Assembly: GCF_008039575.1 (NCBI RefSeq)
Contig: NZ_VDUY01000001.1
Coordinates: 248,001-312,000 of the forward strand
DNA: 64,000 nucleotides
Direction: 5' to 3'
From: Zeimonas arvi
Lineage (GTDB): Bacteria > Pseudomonadota > Gammaproteobacteria > Burkholderiales > Burkholderiaceae_E
Positions 16,585-29,187 of this stretch are shown here, piece after piece. The notes under the pieces are model-generated. The model ran no database searches. It saw only the letters and a list, made by a program, of their open reading frames with translations, and was not told the origin of the DNA. Each line of letters begins with the position of its first letter. Positions within the stretch are counted from its first letter, which is position 1. A program made the position numbers and the translations under genes.

Positions 16585-17001
16585 ATGACCAAGCCTTCCC
16601 CCGATCCGATCTCTCCCGGCGCGGCCTGCCCCTGCGGCAGCGGCCGCCGCTACGCCGAGTGTTGCGGCCGCTGGCACGCCGGGCCGCTGCACCTGGCAGC
16701 GCCCACCGCCGAGGCATTGATGCGCTCGCGCTACTCGGCCTTCGTGCTGGGGCTGAACGACTACCTGCTGGCCACCTGGCATCCGGACGGGCGGCCGCGC
16801 GGGCTCGAGCCGAACGAGCCGGGCCTGCGCTGGCTGGGGCTGGAGGTGAGGCGCTGCGTTCAGCAGGACGACTCGCACGCCACCGTGGAGTTCGTCGCGC
16901 GCAGCAAGCTGGCCGGCCGCGCGCAGCGGCTGCACGAGACCAGCCGCTTCGTGCGCGAGGACGGGCGCTGGTACTACCTGGACGGCGAGATCGTCGAGTG
17001 A
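16585..17001 (+). CDS. YchJ-family SEC-C motif protein
   Basis: Protein of 138 residues from ATG 16585. It opens with the zinc-binding SEC-C motif CPCGSGRRYAECCGRW, continues with the YchJ signature PTAEALMRSRYSAFVLGLNDYLLATWHP, and ends in an NTF2-like fold (FVARSKLAGRAQRLHETSRF...DGRWYYLDGE). The function is unknown; the zinc motif suggests protein or nucleic acid contact. A TTG two codons earlier (16579) has a better-placed AGGA, so that start is also possible. GATAAT at 16568 may be a -10 element. Confidence 0.88.
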   Translation: MTKPSPDPISPGAACPCGSGRRYAECCGRWHAGPLHLAAPTAEALMRSRYSAFVLGLNDYLLATWHPDGRPRGLEPNEPGLRWLGLEVRRCVQQDDSHATVEFVARSKLAGRAQRLHETSRFVREDGRWYYLDGEIVE

Positions 17002-17062
17002 GAACGGCGGACCGAGCGGTCCGCCAGCATCGACCGGCAAGCCGAGGCCGGCCGGCCCACGC

Positions 17063-17653
17063 CTACATCAGCCCCATCTCCAGCCGCGCCGACTCGCTCA
17101 TCATCTCGCGGCTCCAGGGCGGGTCCCAGACGAGGTCCACGTCGACCTGCTCGACGCCGCGGATGCTCATCAGCTTCTCGCGGGCCTCGTCGGCAATGGT
17201 CATGCCCATGCCGCAGCCGGGCGCGGTCAGCGTCATCCGCACGTCGAGCCGGAAACCGCCGTCAGGCAAGGGCATGGCCTGACACAGGTAGACCAGGCCC
17301 AGGTTCACGATATCGACCGGGATCTCCGGGTCGTAGCAGGTGCCCAGCCTGCGCCAGGCCTCGGCCTCGACCGATTCGGCCGTGGGCGGGAGGGCCGGGT
17401 CGTCTGCCTGCGGGCCGCTGCCGGGCGGATTCGGGTCGCCGGCGTCGGACGGGTCGAGGCCCAGGGCGTCGGCATTGGCGCCCGAGATCCGGTACAGGTT
17501 GCCGCCCACCATCACGGTGAAATTGCCGCCGAGCTGCTGGGTGATCTGGGCCAGGCTGCCGCCGGGCAGCGTGGTCGAGGATCCCCAGGGAATCTGGGTG
17601 GCCTCGCAGTCGCGTTCCAGGTAGATCTGCCTGATGTCGCCGTGCCGGTTCAT
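17063..17653 (-). CDS. sufT: Fe-S assembly protein SufT (DUF59/MIP18-like)
   Basis: SufT of 196 residues, an auxiliary iron-sulfur cluster maturation protein. The N-terminal third (IYLERDCEATQIPWG, then TQQLGGNFTVMVGGNLYRI) is specific to the long SufT form. The C-terminal DUF59 domain starts near residue 95 with WRRLGTCYDPEIPVDIVNLGLVY, and carries the conserved Cys in TLTAPGCGMG. AAGGAAA precedes ATG 17653. It is the last gene of the suf operon, 47 nt after sufU. Confidence 0.95.
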   Translation of the reverse strand: MNRHGDIRQIYLERDCEATQIPWGSSTTLPGGSLAQITQQLGGNFTVMVGGNLYRISGANADALGLDPSDAGDPNPPGSGPQADDPALPPTAESVEAEAWRRLGTCYDPEIPVDIVNLGLVYLCQAMPLPDGGFRLDVRMTLTAPGCGMGMTIADEAREKLMSIRGVEQVDVDLVWDPPWSREMMSESARLEMGLM

Positions 17654-17700
17654 TTTCCTTGCCTCGCTCGGTCGCTCTGCCTCGATCGGAATTCGCCGCA

Positions 17701-18153
17701 TCATTCGGTCTTCGCGGTGCCTGCGCCGACCAGCGCGTTGTGCAGCGTGTGCCAGGCCAGCGAAGCGCACTTGACCCGGGCCGGGAACTCGCGCACGCCC
17801 GAGAGCACCTGCAGCTTGCCGAAGTCGCGCCCCTCGGGCGGCGCATCGGTGAGCATGGCGTGCACATCCCGGAACAGCGCCTCGACCTCGTCGATCGGCT
17901 TGCCCTTGACCGCCTCGGTCATCAGCGAGGCCGACGCGGTGGAGATCGCGCAGCCGTGGCCCTCGAAGCTGACGTCGGCGATCCGGCCGTCCTCGATGCG
18001 CAGGTACACGGTGAGCCGGTCGCCGCACAGCGGGTTGTGACCGTCGGCCACGTGATCGGCTTCGGGCATCTCGTGGAAATTGCGCGGCTTGCGGTTGTGA
18101 TCGAAGATCACTTCCTGGTAGAGCTCGCGCAGGTCGCCGCCGCCCATGCTCAT
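17701..18153 (-). CDS. sufU: Fe-S scaffold/sulfur-transfer protein SufU
   Basis: SufU of 150 residues, IscU fold. The zinc/cluster ligands are Cys43 with Asp45 (PLCGD), Cys68 (GHGCAIS) and Cys129 (VKCASL). The insertion typical of SufU (residues about 100-122) is present, which separates it from IscU. It accepts sulfur from SufS. The start ATG overlaps the sufS stop (ATGA at 18150-18153), so the two are coupled in translation. Confidence 0.95.
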   Translation of the reverse strand: MSMGGGDLRELYQEVIFDHNRKPRNFHEMPEADHVADGHNPLCGDRLTVYLRIEDGRIADVSFEGHGCAISTASASLMTEAVKGKPIDEVEALFRDVHAMLTDAPPEGRDFGKLQVLSGVREFPARVKCASLAWHTLHNALVGAGTAKTE

Positions 18154-19370
18154 GCCGCGGCCTCCGTGCCGAACAGTTTCTGCGCCTTGGCGATCGCCGC
18201 GATCAGCGCCGCCACGTCGCGCTCGTCGTTGTACAGCGCGAAGGAGGCGCGCGCGGTGCCGGGAATGCCGAAGCGGGTCATCACCGGCATCGCGCAGTGA
18301 TGGCCGGCGCGGATGGCCACGCCCTCGGAATCCAGGATGGTGCCCAGGTCGTGCGGATGGATGCCGTCCACCGTGAAGGACAGGATGCCGGACTTGCGGG
18401 CGGCCGTCCCGTAGAGCCGGATGCCGGGCAGCTTGCGGATCTCGGCGGTCGCGTGAGCCAGCAGCGCGTCTTCGTGGGCCGCGGCCGCCTCCAGGCCTGC
18501 CTCGTCCAGATAGTCGATCGCCGCAGCCAGGCCGACCGCGCCGGCGATGTTGGGCGTGCCGGCCTCGAAGCGCGCCGGCGGCTCGGCCCAGGTGCTGCCC
18601 TCGAAGGCCACGGTGAGGATCATGTCGCCGCCGCCCTGCCAGGGCGGCATGGCGCCCAGCAGCTCGCGCCGCGCGTACAGCGCGCCGATGCCGGTGGGGC
18701 CGTAGAGCTTGTGGCCCGAGAAGGCGTAGAAGTCGCAGCCCAGCGCCCGCACGTCCACCGGCAAGTGGGCCACCGCCTGCGCGCCGTCGACCAGCGCGAG
18801 TGCGCCGACCGCGTGCGCCTTCTCGATCATCCGCGCCACCGGGTTGATGGTGCCCAGCGCGTTGGACACGTGGCCGATGGCCACCAGCTTCGTGCGCGGG
18901 CCCAGCAGGCTCTCGTAGACGTCGAGCCGCAGCTCGCCGGCGTCGGTGATCGGCACCACCTTGATCGTCGCGCCGGTCTGCGCGCAGACGAGCTGCCAGG
19001 GCACGATGTTCGAGTGGTGCTCCATCTCGGTGAGCACGATCTCGTCGCCGGCCTTCAGGTTGGCGCGGCCCCAGCTGAAGGCGACCAGGTTGATCGCCTC
19101 GGTGGTGCCGCGGGTGAAGACGATCTCGTCGGCGCGGGCCGCGTTCAGGAAGCCCCGCACCCGCTCGCGCGCGCCCTCGTAGAGGTCGGTGGCGTGCTGC
19201 GAAAGCCAGTGCACGCCGCGGTGGATGTTGGCGTTCGACTCGCGGTAGAAGGCGCTCTCGGCCTCGATCACGCGCTCGGGCTTGTGCGTGGTGGCGGCGT
19301 TGTCGAGATAGGCCAGCCGCTTGCCGCGCACCGGCCGCGACAGGATCGGGAAATCGGCGGCGCGCTTCAT
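18150..19370 (-). CDS. sufS: Cysteine desulfurase SufS
   Basis: Group II cysteine desulfurase of 406 residues, PLP-dependent, that provides persulfide sulfur for cluster assembly. Visible are LAYLDNAATTHKP at the N-terminus, the EMEHHSNIVPWQ substrate/PLP His, the Schiff-base lysine in AFSGHKLYGPTG, and the catalytic loop IRAGHHCAMP with Cys359. The short active-site loop is typical of SufS rather than IscS. ATGA overlaps with both sufD (19367-19370) and sufU (18150-18153) show a single translationally coupled operon. Confidence 0.97.
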   Translation of the reverse strand: MKRAADFPILSRPVRGKRLAYLDNAATTHKPERVIEAESAFYRESNANIHRGVHWLSQHATDLYEGARERVRGFLNAARADEIVFTRGTTEAINLVAFSWGRANLKAGDEIVLTEMEHHSNIVPWQLVCAQTGATIKVVPITDAGELRLDVYESLLGPRTKLVAIGHVSNALGTINPVARMIEKAHAVGALALVDGAQAVAHLPVDVRALGCDFYAFSGHKLYGPTGIGALYARRELLGAMPPWQGGGDMILTVAFEGSTWAEPPARFEAGTPNIAGAVGLAAAIDYLDEAGLEAAAAHEDALLAHATAEIRKLPGIRLYGTAARKSGILSFTVDGIHPHDLGTILDSEGVAIRAGHHCAMPVMTRFGIPGTARASFALYNDERDVAALIAAIAKAQKLFGTEAAA

Positions 19371-20688
19371 GCCATGGTCTCCAGCAGCTCGCCGCCGGGC
19401 AGGCGCGAGCGGATCGCTTGCGTGGCGCGCTCGCGAAGCGGCGCGAGTTCGATGCGCGCCAGCACCTCGGCCGCGAAGGCCCAGGTCAGCAGGTTGCGGG
19501 CATGCGCCTCGTCGATGCCGCGGGTGCGCAGGTAGAAGAGGCTCGCCTCGTCGATCTGGCCCACGGTGGCGCCGTGCGAGCACTTGACGTCGTCGGCGTA
19601 GATCTCCAGCTCGGGCCGCGCGTCGGCCTCGGCCCGCGGCGACAGCAGCAGGTTGTCGGCGCGCTGCATCGCGTCGGTGCGCACCGCGCCCGGGGCGACC
19701 ACGATGCGGCCGCTGAACACGCCGCGCGCCTCGCCGTCGAGGATGCCGCGGTAGTACTCGTGGCTGGTGCCGCGCGGCGACAGGTGTTCGATGCGGGTGT
19801 GGTGGTCCACGTGGCGCTTGCCGTCGACGTGGTACAGGCCGTTGAGCAGCGTCTCGCAGCCCTCGCCGCCGAAGCGGGTCACGATGTCGTGACGCGCAAG
19901 CCGGGCGCCGAAGGACATCGAGTGCGACTCGAAGCGCGCGCCGCGCGCCTGCGAGGCGTCGATGCTGGCGAGGTGGATCGCCCGCTCGGACTCCTGCTGC
20001 AGCTTCAGGTGGGTGATGCGCGCGTCGGCGTCGGCCTCGATGCGGGTGACCGCGTTGGTCAGGGTGGCGGCATCGGCCGACGAGGCGACGTAGTGCTCCA
20101 CGACGGTGGCCTGCGCGTTGGCGCCGGCGCGGACCAGGTTGCGCACCTGCGCGCTGCTGCCGGCCTGGCCGGCCACGAAGACCAGGTGCACCGGCGCCTC
20201 GAGCGCCACGCCCGCGGCCAGTTCCACGCAGGCGCCGTCCGTGGCCAGCGCCGCGTTGAGCGCCGCCGGGCTGCCGCCCTGGCTGGCATCGCCGAACAGC
20301 GATTCCACCGAGTCGGCCTTGCGCGCGAGCGCGGCCGACAAGGGCTCGATGCGCGCGCCGGCCGGCAGCGAGCCGATCTGGCTGAGCGCCGGCGCATGGC
20401 GGCCATCGACGAAGACCAGCCAGTGGCCGCCGTCGGCCGCGCGCAACGCAGCCACCTCATTGCGGATCGCCGCCTCGTCGACGCCGCCCGCCGGCGCGGG
20501 CGCGAAGGACTCGTTGTTCAGGAACAGCAGCGAGGTATGCCGCCAGGCCTCGAGCCTGCCGCTGGGCCAGCCCTCGGCCGCGAAGCGCTCGATCGCTTGC
20601 GCGCGGACGCGGTCGAGCCACGGCAGCCCGGCGCCCGGCAGTCCGGCGGCCCGCGCGCGGAAGCTGGCCAGCCAGGTTTCCGCTGCGC

Positions 20689-20692
<4 letters not shown>
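19367..20692 (-). CDS. sufD: Fe-S cluster assembly protein SufD
   Basis: SufD of 441 residues, a partner of SufB and SufC in the SufBC2D scaffold. The right-handed beta-helix core includes HVDHHTRIEHLSPRGTSHEYYRGILDGEARGVFSG and the conserved His/Glu of KCSHGATVGQIDEASLFYLRTRG close to the C-terminus. The N-terminal helical part begins ETWLASFRARAAGLPGAGLPW. It overlaps sufC (ATGA 20689-20692) and sufS. Confidence 0.96.
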
Positions 20693-21510
<818 letters not shown>

Positions 21511-21576
21511 CGATGCTTTCTCCGTTTTCCGCTCATGCCGCCGACCGGGTCGACGGCTCGAATTCCTGTTGCCTGC

Positions 21577-23021
<1,445 letters not shown>

Positions 23022-23025
<4 letters not shown>

Positions 23026-23489
23026 CTGCTGATGCTCCGGGTGATTCGGATTGAATTCGGATCGATCCTTTGCTCGCGCCGCGGCAAGGGCCGGATCATG
23101 TCGGCCAGCGTCATGCCCTCGAGGGCGCGCCGGACCAGGTCGTTTATGGACAGCCAGCCGGCGCGAATGCCGCAACCGTCCTCGATGCCGCACAGCCCAT
23201 CATTCGCGCTGCACTCGGTGAGCCCGAAGGGGCGCTCCTCGAGCGCGTCGACGATGTCGGCCACCGTGATCTGCTCGGGCGGATGCGCCAGCGAGTAGCC
23301 GCCGCGCAGCCCGCGCACGCTGGTGACCAGCTCGCCGCGCGCCAGGCTTTTCAGCACTTTCGCCACCGTGGGCACGCCCAGGCCCAGAGCCGCGGCCAGG
23401 TCGGTCGCGCTGAAGAGCTGCTCGGGCGAACGGGCCATGTGACTCATGACCATCGTGCCGTAGTCGGTGAGGCGGCTGACTCGCAGCAT
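23022..23489 (-). CDS. SUF-system Rrf2-family Fe-S regulator
   Basis: Rrf2-family transcription factor of 155 residues of the proteobacterial SUF-regulator group. The winged helix starts [19 protein letters not shown], with recognition helix [17 protein letters not shown], and the three cluster cysteines are Cys93, Cys100 and Cys106. It probably binds an Fe-S cluster and represses its own operon when clusters are plentiful, acting on the operator-like sequence around 23643-23671. It overlaps sufB by 4 nt. Between its start and the promoter is only a 47-codon open frame. Confidence 0.93.
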
Positions 23490-23491
23490 GG

Positions 23492-23635
23492 CTAGTCGTC
23501 CTGCGCGCCGGGCCCTTCGGCCCCGGCCGTGTCGAGCCCCAGGTGAACGGCGCTCAGCGCCAGGAACTGTTCGAGGGGGTCGGTCGGGTGGGTGATTTCG
23601 TCGCGATAACGGTCTGTTCGAGGGTCTGTTTGCAT
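23492..23635 (-). CDS. Possible 47-residue leader ORF at the head of the suf operon
   Basis: An ATG at 23635 opens 47 codons ending in TAG 2 nt before the sufR ATG (TAGCCATG). The predicted protein is acidic (MQTDPRTDRYRDEITHP at the start, GAQDD at the end) with one amphipathic middle (DPLEQFLALSAVHLGL) and matches nothing I recognise. The transcription start predicted from the promoter at 23643 falls almost on this ATG, so it would be a leaderless message. It may be a genuine microprotein that couples to sufR, or simply the untranslated leader. Confidence 0.35.
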   Translation of the reverse strand: MQTDPRTDRYRDEITHPTDPLEQFLALSAVHLGLDTAGAEGPGAQDD

Positions 23636-23642
23636 GGGCGAT

Positions 23643-23671
23643 ATAGTACATTTTGAGTCCTATTTCGGCAA
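23643..23671 (-). promoter_or_regulatory. suf operon promoter with SufR/IscR-like operator
   Basis: On the minus strand, -35 TTGCCG (23671-23666) and -10 TACTAT (23648-23643) are separated by exactly 17 bp. The spacer and -10 contain AGGACTCAAAATGTACT, an imperfect dyad resembling type-1 IscR/Rrf2 operators (GACT ... AGTC type), placed so that a bound repressor would block RNA polymerase. Confidence 0.65.
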
Positions 23672-23724
23672 ACGATGACCCTGCCGGCGCCCCCGAAAAT
23701 CGCCCGGAGAATCGGTCGCGAGGC

Positions 23725-24172
23725 GGCACCGTCCGCTGCCAGACAACCAGCGCGGCGACATCCTCGGCTGCCAGGCCGGCGTACCCGTGCCAGCCCATCG
23801 GCGGCCCAAGCGCGCGGCCGTCGCGCGAGACGCCGCGGGTGATCGCCCGGGCAGTCTCGGCGTCGGTCCAGGATACGATGCCCGTTCGACGATCGGGCGT
23901 GATGTTGGAAGCGGTGCCGACGAATGGAAGCGGTGCCGGCGAAGAACGACAGGTCGAAGGACAGACCGCGACCTGCCAGCTCCCTGCCCGCAAGCGGCCT
24001 GCCCTCGGCATCCTTGGGGGTGTGGCCGTCGCCACGGGCGAGAATCGTGTTCACCAGGCAGCGGCCGCGTTCCACGGGCGTTTCGGCCGCGACGTGGGCC
24101 GATGCGGCGGCGACCAGCATGGCCGCCCCGAGCGGCCTCGAACCCGGCGGCTTTTGGGCTATCGTCCGCCTC

Positions 24173-24174
<2 letters not shown>
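23725..24174 (-). pseudogene. Decayed cytochrome c gene with a 19-bp tandem duplication frameshift and lost haem site
   Basis: Two frames together read as a single-haem cytochrome c of the alcohol/gluconate-dehydrogenase type. The first has a signal peptide ([11 protein letters not shown]) and [30 protein letters not shown] in parts; the second, from about 23925, has [21 protein letters not shown] and PPMGWHGYAGLAAEDVAALV. The haem motif expected as C-G-N-C-H reads R-G-D-G-H (about 24022-24036), so both cysteines are gone. The frame changes where 19 bp are duplicated: 23907-23925 and 23926-23944, both beginning GGAAGCGGTGCCG. The tail runs into the suf promoter region. It is non-functional as a cytochrome. 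Confidence 0.8.
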
Positions 24175-25657
<1,483 letters not shown>

Positions 25658-25684
<27 letters not shown>

Positions 25685-25801
25685 CGCAGCGATGCCGAAG
25701 CCGGCGTTGTAGAGCGCGTGCATGGCCACCGCGGGCCAGACGCTGTCGAAACGCTCGCGCAGGTGGCCGAAGATCAGCGAGGGCGCGACCACCGCCAGCG
25801 C
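25658..25801 (-). pseudogene. C-terminal remnant of a CPBP (CAAX-type) intramembrane protease
   Basis: Forty-seven codons ending in TGA at 25658 read AVVAPSLIFGHLRERFDSVW and then PAVAMHALYNAGFGIAAL. That is the last membrane segment of CPBP/CAAX-protease family proteins (GxLRERxxSVWPAVxxHALYN, with the His of motif 3). The upstream two thirds of the protease are missing: at about 25801 the sequence changes to an unrelated gene in another frame. It overlaps the 3' end of the phospholipase gene on the opposite strand by 27 bp. Confidence 0.6.
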
Positions 25802-26171
25802 CCTGCTGCAGGCCGGTCAACAGGTTGTCGTTGACCTTCTCCGCCGCCGAGCCTTCGCAGTCCGAGCTCGTGAAGGTGACCAGCGCATTGGCGCCCGCGC
25901 CCGCGGGCCCATCGGCATAGACGAGCACCTGCGCCTTCACGTCGTACTGGGTCCCGGCAGGGCCGGACATGTAGGAGATCCAGCCCATCTTCGCCTTGAA
26001 GGCGTTGTTGGCCGGATCGCTGGTCGACATCACCAGCGGTGCGTCCAGCGGGATGAGCGTGCCCGCGACTGCCGCTGTCGCGACAACCGTGCCGCCTGCC
26101 GCAAGGGCCAGAAAACGTCTCCTCGATGCCCGTTTCTTGCTTGCCTTCTCCGGAGTTTCGGGCTTGCCGCC
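25802..26171 (-). pseudogene. Truncated gene for a Tat-exported protein, start and 3' end missing
   Basis: An open frame after an in-frame stop at 26172-26174 begins with a basic stretch and a twin-arginine-type signal (ASRRRFLALAAGGTVVATAA). It continues with PLDAPLVMSTSDPANNAFKA, then YMSGPAGTQYDVKAQVLVYA, and SSDCEGSAAEKVNDNLLTGL before the junction with the protease remnant at about 25801. No ATG, GTG or TTG precedes the signal sequence in this frame, and the 3' end is lost, so this is a broken gene; GTG 26033 is too late to include the signal. The family is not recognised. Together with the neighbouring remnant it fills most of the gene-free 25685-26412. Confidence 0.45.
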
Positions 26172-26232
26172 CTACTGGTCACACAAGGCCAGTATCGAGT
26201 CGTCATTAGGGGCCAATCCTGAACGTGATCCC

Positions 26233-26246
26233 TTGAGAGCCGTCAA
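26233..26246. promoter_or_regulatory. FNR/DNR-like box upstream of the Crp/Fnr gene
   Basis: TTGAG-AGCC-GTCAA, the best left half-site of the five such boxes in the window. It lies 167 bp before the Crp/Fnr start at 26413 and would fit autoregulation. Confidence 0.45.
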
Positions 26247-26412
26247 GAAATTCGAGGCCCGGCGAGCGGATACTGATCTTTGTTATGAGCGCGTGATTCA
26301 TTCCTGGGCGGGCGCCGTCGCTACAGGTCCGCGGCAAGGAAAATGCGCCTGACGAAAGACCAGGTCGTCGGCATGCCGAATGCGGCGCCCCGGAGCAGAC
26401 AGGAGAATCCCC

Positions 26413-27234
26413 TTGCAGAAGCGGCCAATCATGGTTTGCTCATGGCCGGTCGAGCATCAGGCCGCCGACCCCTTGCTCGCGCGCGGCAACCTGTCCGGCG
26501 GCACGCCGATCGAGGTGCCCGGCCCGTCACCCTCCGTCCGCACGCCCGCGCGGCATCCCTTCTGCCTGATGTGCGACGTCGTCGACCATCCGGACGAGGC
26601 GCCCGAACCGGGCGAGCCCGGCGCGCGGTCCGGCTCGGTGCGGATCCCCCTGCTCGCGGGCGCCCGGCTCTTCGAGGCCGGCACCGTGGGCAAGGCCATC
26701 TACGTGGTGCAGAGCGGCATCGTGAAGGAAACCATCCCCTGCCCCGACAATTCGGTGTGCATCGTTCGGCTGGTCTCGAAGGGCGGCGTGGTCGGCCTGT
26801 CGGCGCTGCTGGGCGAGCCGCACCCGCACTCGGCCTACGTGATGCACCCGGGGGTGGCCTGCCGGATTCCGGTGCCCCTGATCGACGAGATGCGCCGCGA
26901 CGATCCGCGGGTCACCGAGCGCATCTTCCGCGACTGGCATCAGGCGATCGCCGATGCCGACCGCATCCTCGGCGAATTCGGCAAGGGCCCGGCGCGCGCG
27001 CGGCTGGCCCGGCTGCTGCTGTTCCTGCGCAGCCAGCTGGCGCCGGGCGAGCCGCTGTGGCTGCGCCGCACCGACGTGGCGAGCCTGCTGGCGATCACGC
27101 CGGTCAGCGTGGCCCGGCTGCTGGCGGAGTTCAAGCGCGAGGGGCTGATCGACGAGGAGAAGCGCCGCTGCGTGGACCTCGACGTGGAGCGGCTGGGCGA
27201 GCTGGCTCGCTGCCGGAACCAGCCCGAGGCCTGA
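26413..27234 (+). CDS. Crp/Fnr-family transcription regulator
   Basis: Regulator of 273 residues from TTG 26413, chosen because AGGAGA lies 6 nt upstream; other in-frame starts (26380, 26431) lack a site. A CxxC pair (HPFCLMCDVVD) is found at about residue 52. A cyclic-nucleotide-binding-like beta roll follows (GARLFEAGTVGKAIYVVQSG, then GVVGLSALLGEPHPHSAYV) and a C-terminal helix-turn-helix reads RTDVASLLAITPVSVARLLAEF. It lacks the four-cysteine pattern of true Fnr, so the signal (oxygen, NO, redox via the CxxC) is open. Five TTGAY-N4-GTCAA-like sites in this window are candidate targets. It converges with the ABC operon, with 2 bp between the stops. Confidence 0.88.
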   Translation: MQKRPIMVCSWPVEHQAADPLLARGNLSGGTPIEVPGPSPSVRTPARHPFCLMCDVVDHPDEAPEPGEPGARSGSVRIPLLAGARLFEAGTVGKAIYVVQSGIVKETIPCPDNSVCIVRLVSKGGVVGLSALLGEPHPHSAYVMHPGVACRIPVPLIDEMRRDDPRVTERIFRDWHQAIADADRILGEFGKGPARARLARLLLFLRSQLAPGEPLWLRRTDVASLLAITPVSVARLLAEFKREGLIDEEKRRCVDLDVERLGELARCRNQPEA

Positions 27235-27236
27235 GT

Positions 27237-27992
27237 TCAGGCGCCGCGCGCCAGGCCGGCGCGCTCGGCCTCGCTCAACTCCGCGGTGCGGCCGTCGCGG
27301 ATCTGGTAGATCCGCCGGAAGGTCGGCATGATCTTCTCGTCGTGGGTCACCACGATGATCGCGGTGCGGTACTGCCCCGCCATCTGTTCCAGGATCTTCA
27401 TCACCCCCAGCGCCCGCTCGCTGTCGAGCGGCGCGGTGGGCTCGTCGGCCAGGATCACCGGCGGCCGGTTGGCCAGCGCCCGGGCGATCGCCACCCGCTG
27501 CTGCTCGCCGCCGGACAGCTCCGACGGCTGCGCCTTCGCCCGGTGGCTCACGCCGAGCGCATCGAGCAGCTCGCGCGCCCGATCGCGCGCCTCGGAGTTG
27601 GGCCGTCCGGCGAGCATCGGCAGCAGGGCCACGTTGTCGGTCACGTCGAGGAACGGGATCAGGTAGGGCGCCTGGAACACGAAGCCGATGCGGTCGCGCC
27701 GCAGCGCGCGCAGGTCGGGGATCTTCCAGCCGTCGTCGTAGATGAGCTCGCCGCCCAGCGTCATGCGCCCTGCCGTCGGTTCGATCACCGCACCCAGGCA
27801 TTTCAGCAGCGTGCTCTTGCCCGAGCCCGAGGGACCGATCAGGCCGACCACCTCGCCCGGCGCCACGCGCATGTCCACGCCCTTCAGCGCGTCGACCGCG
27901 GTGTCGCCCCTGCCGTAGCGCTTTCGCACACCCTCGAGCAGGATCGCGACCCTCGGCTCGGTCGCCTTCTCGGCGTCGACCCGCGCCTTCAC
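27237..27992 (-). CDS. ABC transporter ATP-binding protein (MacB/DevA type)
   Basis: ATPase of 251 residues. Walker A is GLIGPSGSGKSTLLKCLGAV, the signature is PSELSGGEQQRVAIARALAN, Walker B is VILADEPTAPLDSERAL, and the H-loop is VVTHDEKIM. The start is GTG 27992, 1 nt before the stop of the permease gene; no ATG is available. This class energises FtsX-like permeases together with a periplasmic adaptor and pumps lipids, peptides or drugs outward. It is the last gene of the operon that begins at 31553. Confidence 0.9.
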   Translation of the reverse strand: MKARVDAEKATEPRVAILLEGVRKRYGRGDTAVDALKGVDMRVAPGEVVGLIGPSGSGKSTLLKCLGAVIEPTAGRMTLGGELIYDDGWKIPDLRALRRDRIGFVFQAPYLIPFLDVTDNVALLPMLAGRPNSEARDRARELLDALGVSHRAKAQPSELSGGEQQRVAIARALANRPPVILADEPTAPLDSERALGVMKILEQMAGQYRTAIIVVTHDEKIMPTFRRIYQIRDGRTAELSEAERAGLARGA

Positions 27993-27993
27993 C

Positions 27994-29187
27994 TCAGCCC
28001 CCGATCGCCGCGGCCGGATCGACCCGCAAGGCCGCCCTGATCGCCAGCGTGCTGGCCAGCACGCAGATGAGGATGACCGCGACCAGCCCGCGCACCGCAT
28101 CGCCGTTCTCGAGCAGCACGTACTTGGGGAAGGCCGGCGCCCAGATCGTGGCGGCCACCTTGCCCACCACGAAGCCGATCAGCCCGAGCCCGAGCGCCTG
28201 CTGCAGGATCATCCAGGCGATGGTCACGTTGCGGGTGCCGATCAGCTTGAGCACCGCGATCTCGCGGATCTTGCCCAGCGTCATCGTGTAGATGATGAAG
28301 GCCACGATCGCCGCGCTGACCACCGCAAGGATCACGAGGAACATCCCGATCTGGCGCGCCGAGGTGGCGATCAGCTTGGCCAGCAGGATCTCCTCCATCT
28401 CCGCCCGGGTGAAGGCCTCGAGATGCTTCCAGCGCCGGATCGGCTCGGCGACCGCCTCGGGCGTGCTGCCCTCGGCCGCCCGAACCAGCACCGCGTTCAC
28501 GTTCCGGTTGCTCGACTGGGAGGCCTGCACCGCCTCGAGCAGACCGGGCACGCCGGGCCGGTTCAGCTGGGGGTTGGCGGCGGTGCGGGCGCGCTCGTTC
28601 AGGATGGCGTCGTTGTCCTTGAGGAACTGCGCTTCCTGAGCATCCTTGAGCGGGATGAAGACCATCGGGTCGCCGCCCGACGAGACCATGCGCCGGGTGA
28701 GCCCCACCACCGCGTAGTCGTGGCGGCGGATCGTGATCTGGTCGCCGATGGTGAAGCCGGTGCGCACGTCGGCGATCGCCTCGTAGTGGCTGCGGGTGAT
28801 GCGGCGGCCCGCCACCAGCTGGCCCGGCTCGCCCGGCTGGCCGGGTTCGAAGCCCACCACCATGGCGCGCACGTCGATCTCGCCCTTGCGGACCTGCATG
28901 GTCAGGTAGGTGACGTTCGAGGCGGCCGCCACGCCGGGCATGCCCAGCACGCTGCGCACCACGTCGTCCCGGATGCTCGAGGACTCGGCGTAGGGCCCCA
29001 GCGTGTCCTGCTGCACCACCCAGACGTCGGCGCGGCTGTTGTCGAGCATCGCCTTCGCGTCGTCGACCATGCCGCGGTAGACGCCGGCCATGGTCAGCGT
29101 GACGCCGATCAGCAGGCCCAGCCCCAGCCCGGTGAGGAGGAACTTGCCCATCGAGTGGGCGATGTCGCGGCCGGCCAGGCTGATCAC
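27994..29187 (-). CDS. FtsX-like ABC permease (DevC type)
   Basis: Inner-membrane permease of 397 residues. One N-terminal helix (GKFLLTGLGLGLLIGVTLTMAG) is followed by a large periplasmic MacB-PCD domain (residues 45-265) and then three helices with the FtsX signature IYTMTLGKIREIAVLKLIGTR at about 310. This matches the DevC/HetC-type subunit of three-part exporters. The start overlaps the adaptor stop (ATGA 29184-29187). Confidence 0.9.
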   Translation of the reverse strand: MISLAGRDIAHSMGKFLLTGLGLGLLIGVTLTMAGVYRGMVDDAKAMLDNSRADVWVVQQDTLGPYAESSSIRDDVVRSVLGMPGVAAASNVTYLTMQVRKGEIDVRAMVVGFEPGQPGEPGQLVAGRRITRSHYEAIADVRTGFTIGDQITIRRHDYAVVGLTRRMVSSGGDPMVFIPLKDAQEAQFLKDNDAILNERARTAANPQLNRPGVPGLLEAVQASQSSNRNVNAVLVRAAEGSTPEAVAEPIRRWKHLEAFTRAEMEEILLAKLIATSARQIGMFLVILAVVSAAIVAFIIYTMTLGKIREIAVLKLIGTRNVTIAWMILQQALGLGLIGFVVGKVAATIWAPAFPKYVLLENGDAVRGLVAVILICVLASTLAIRAALRVDPAAAIGG

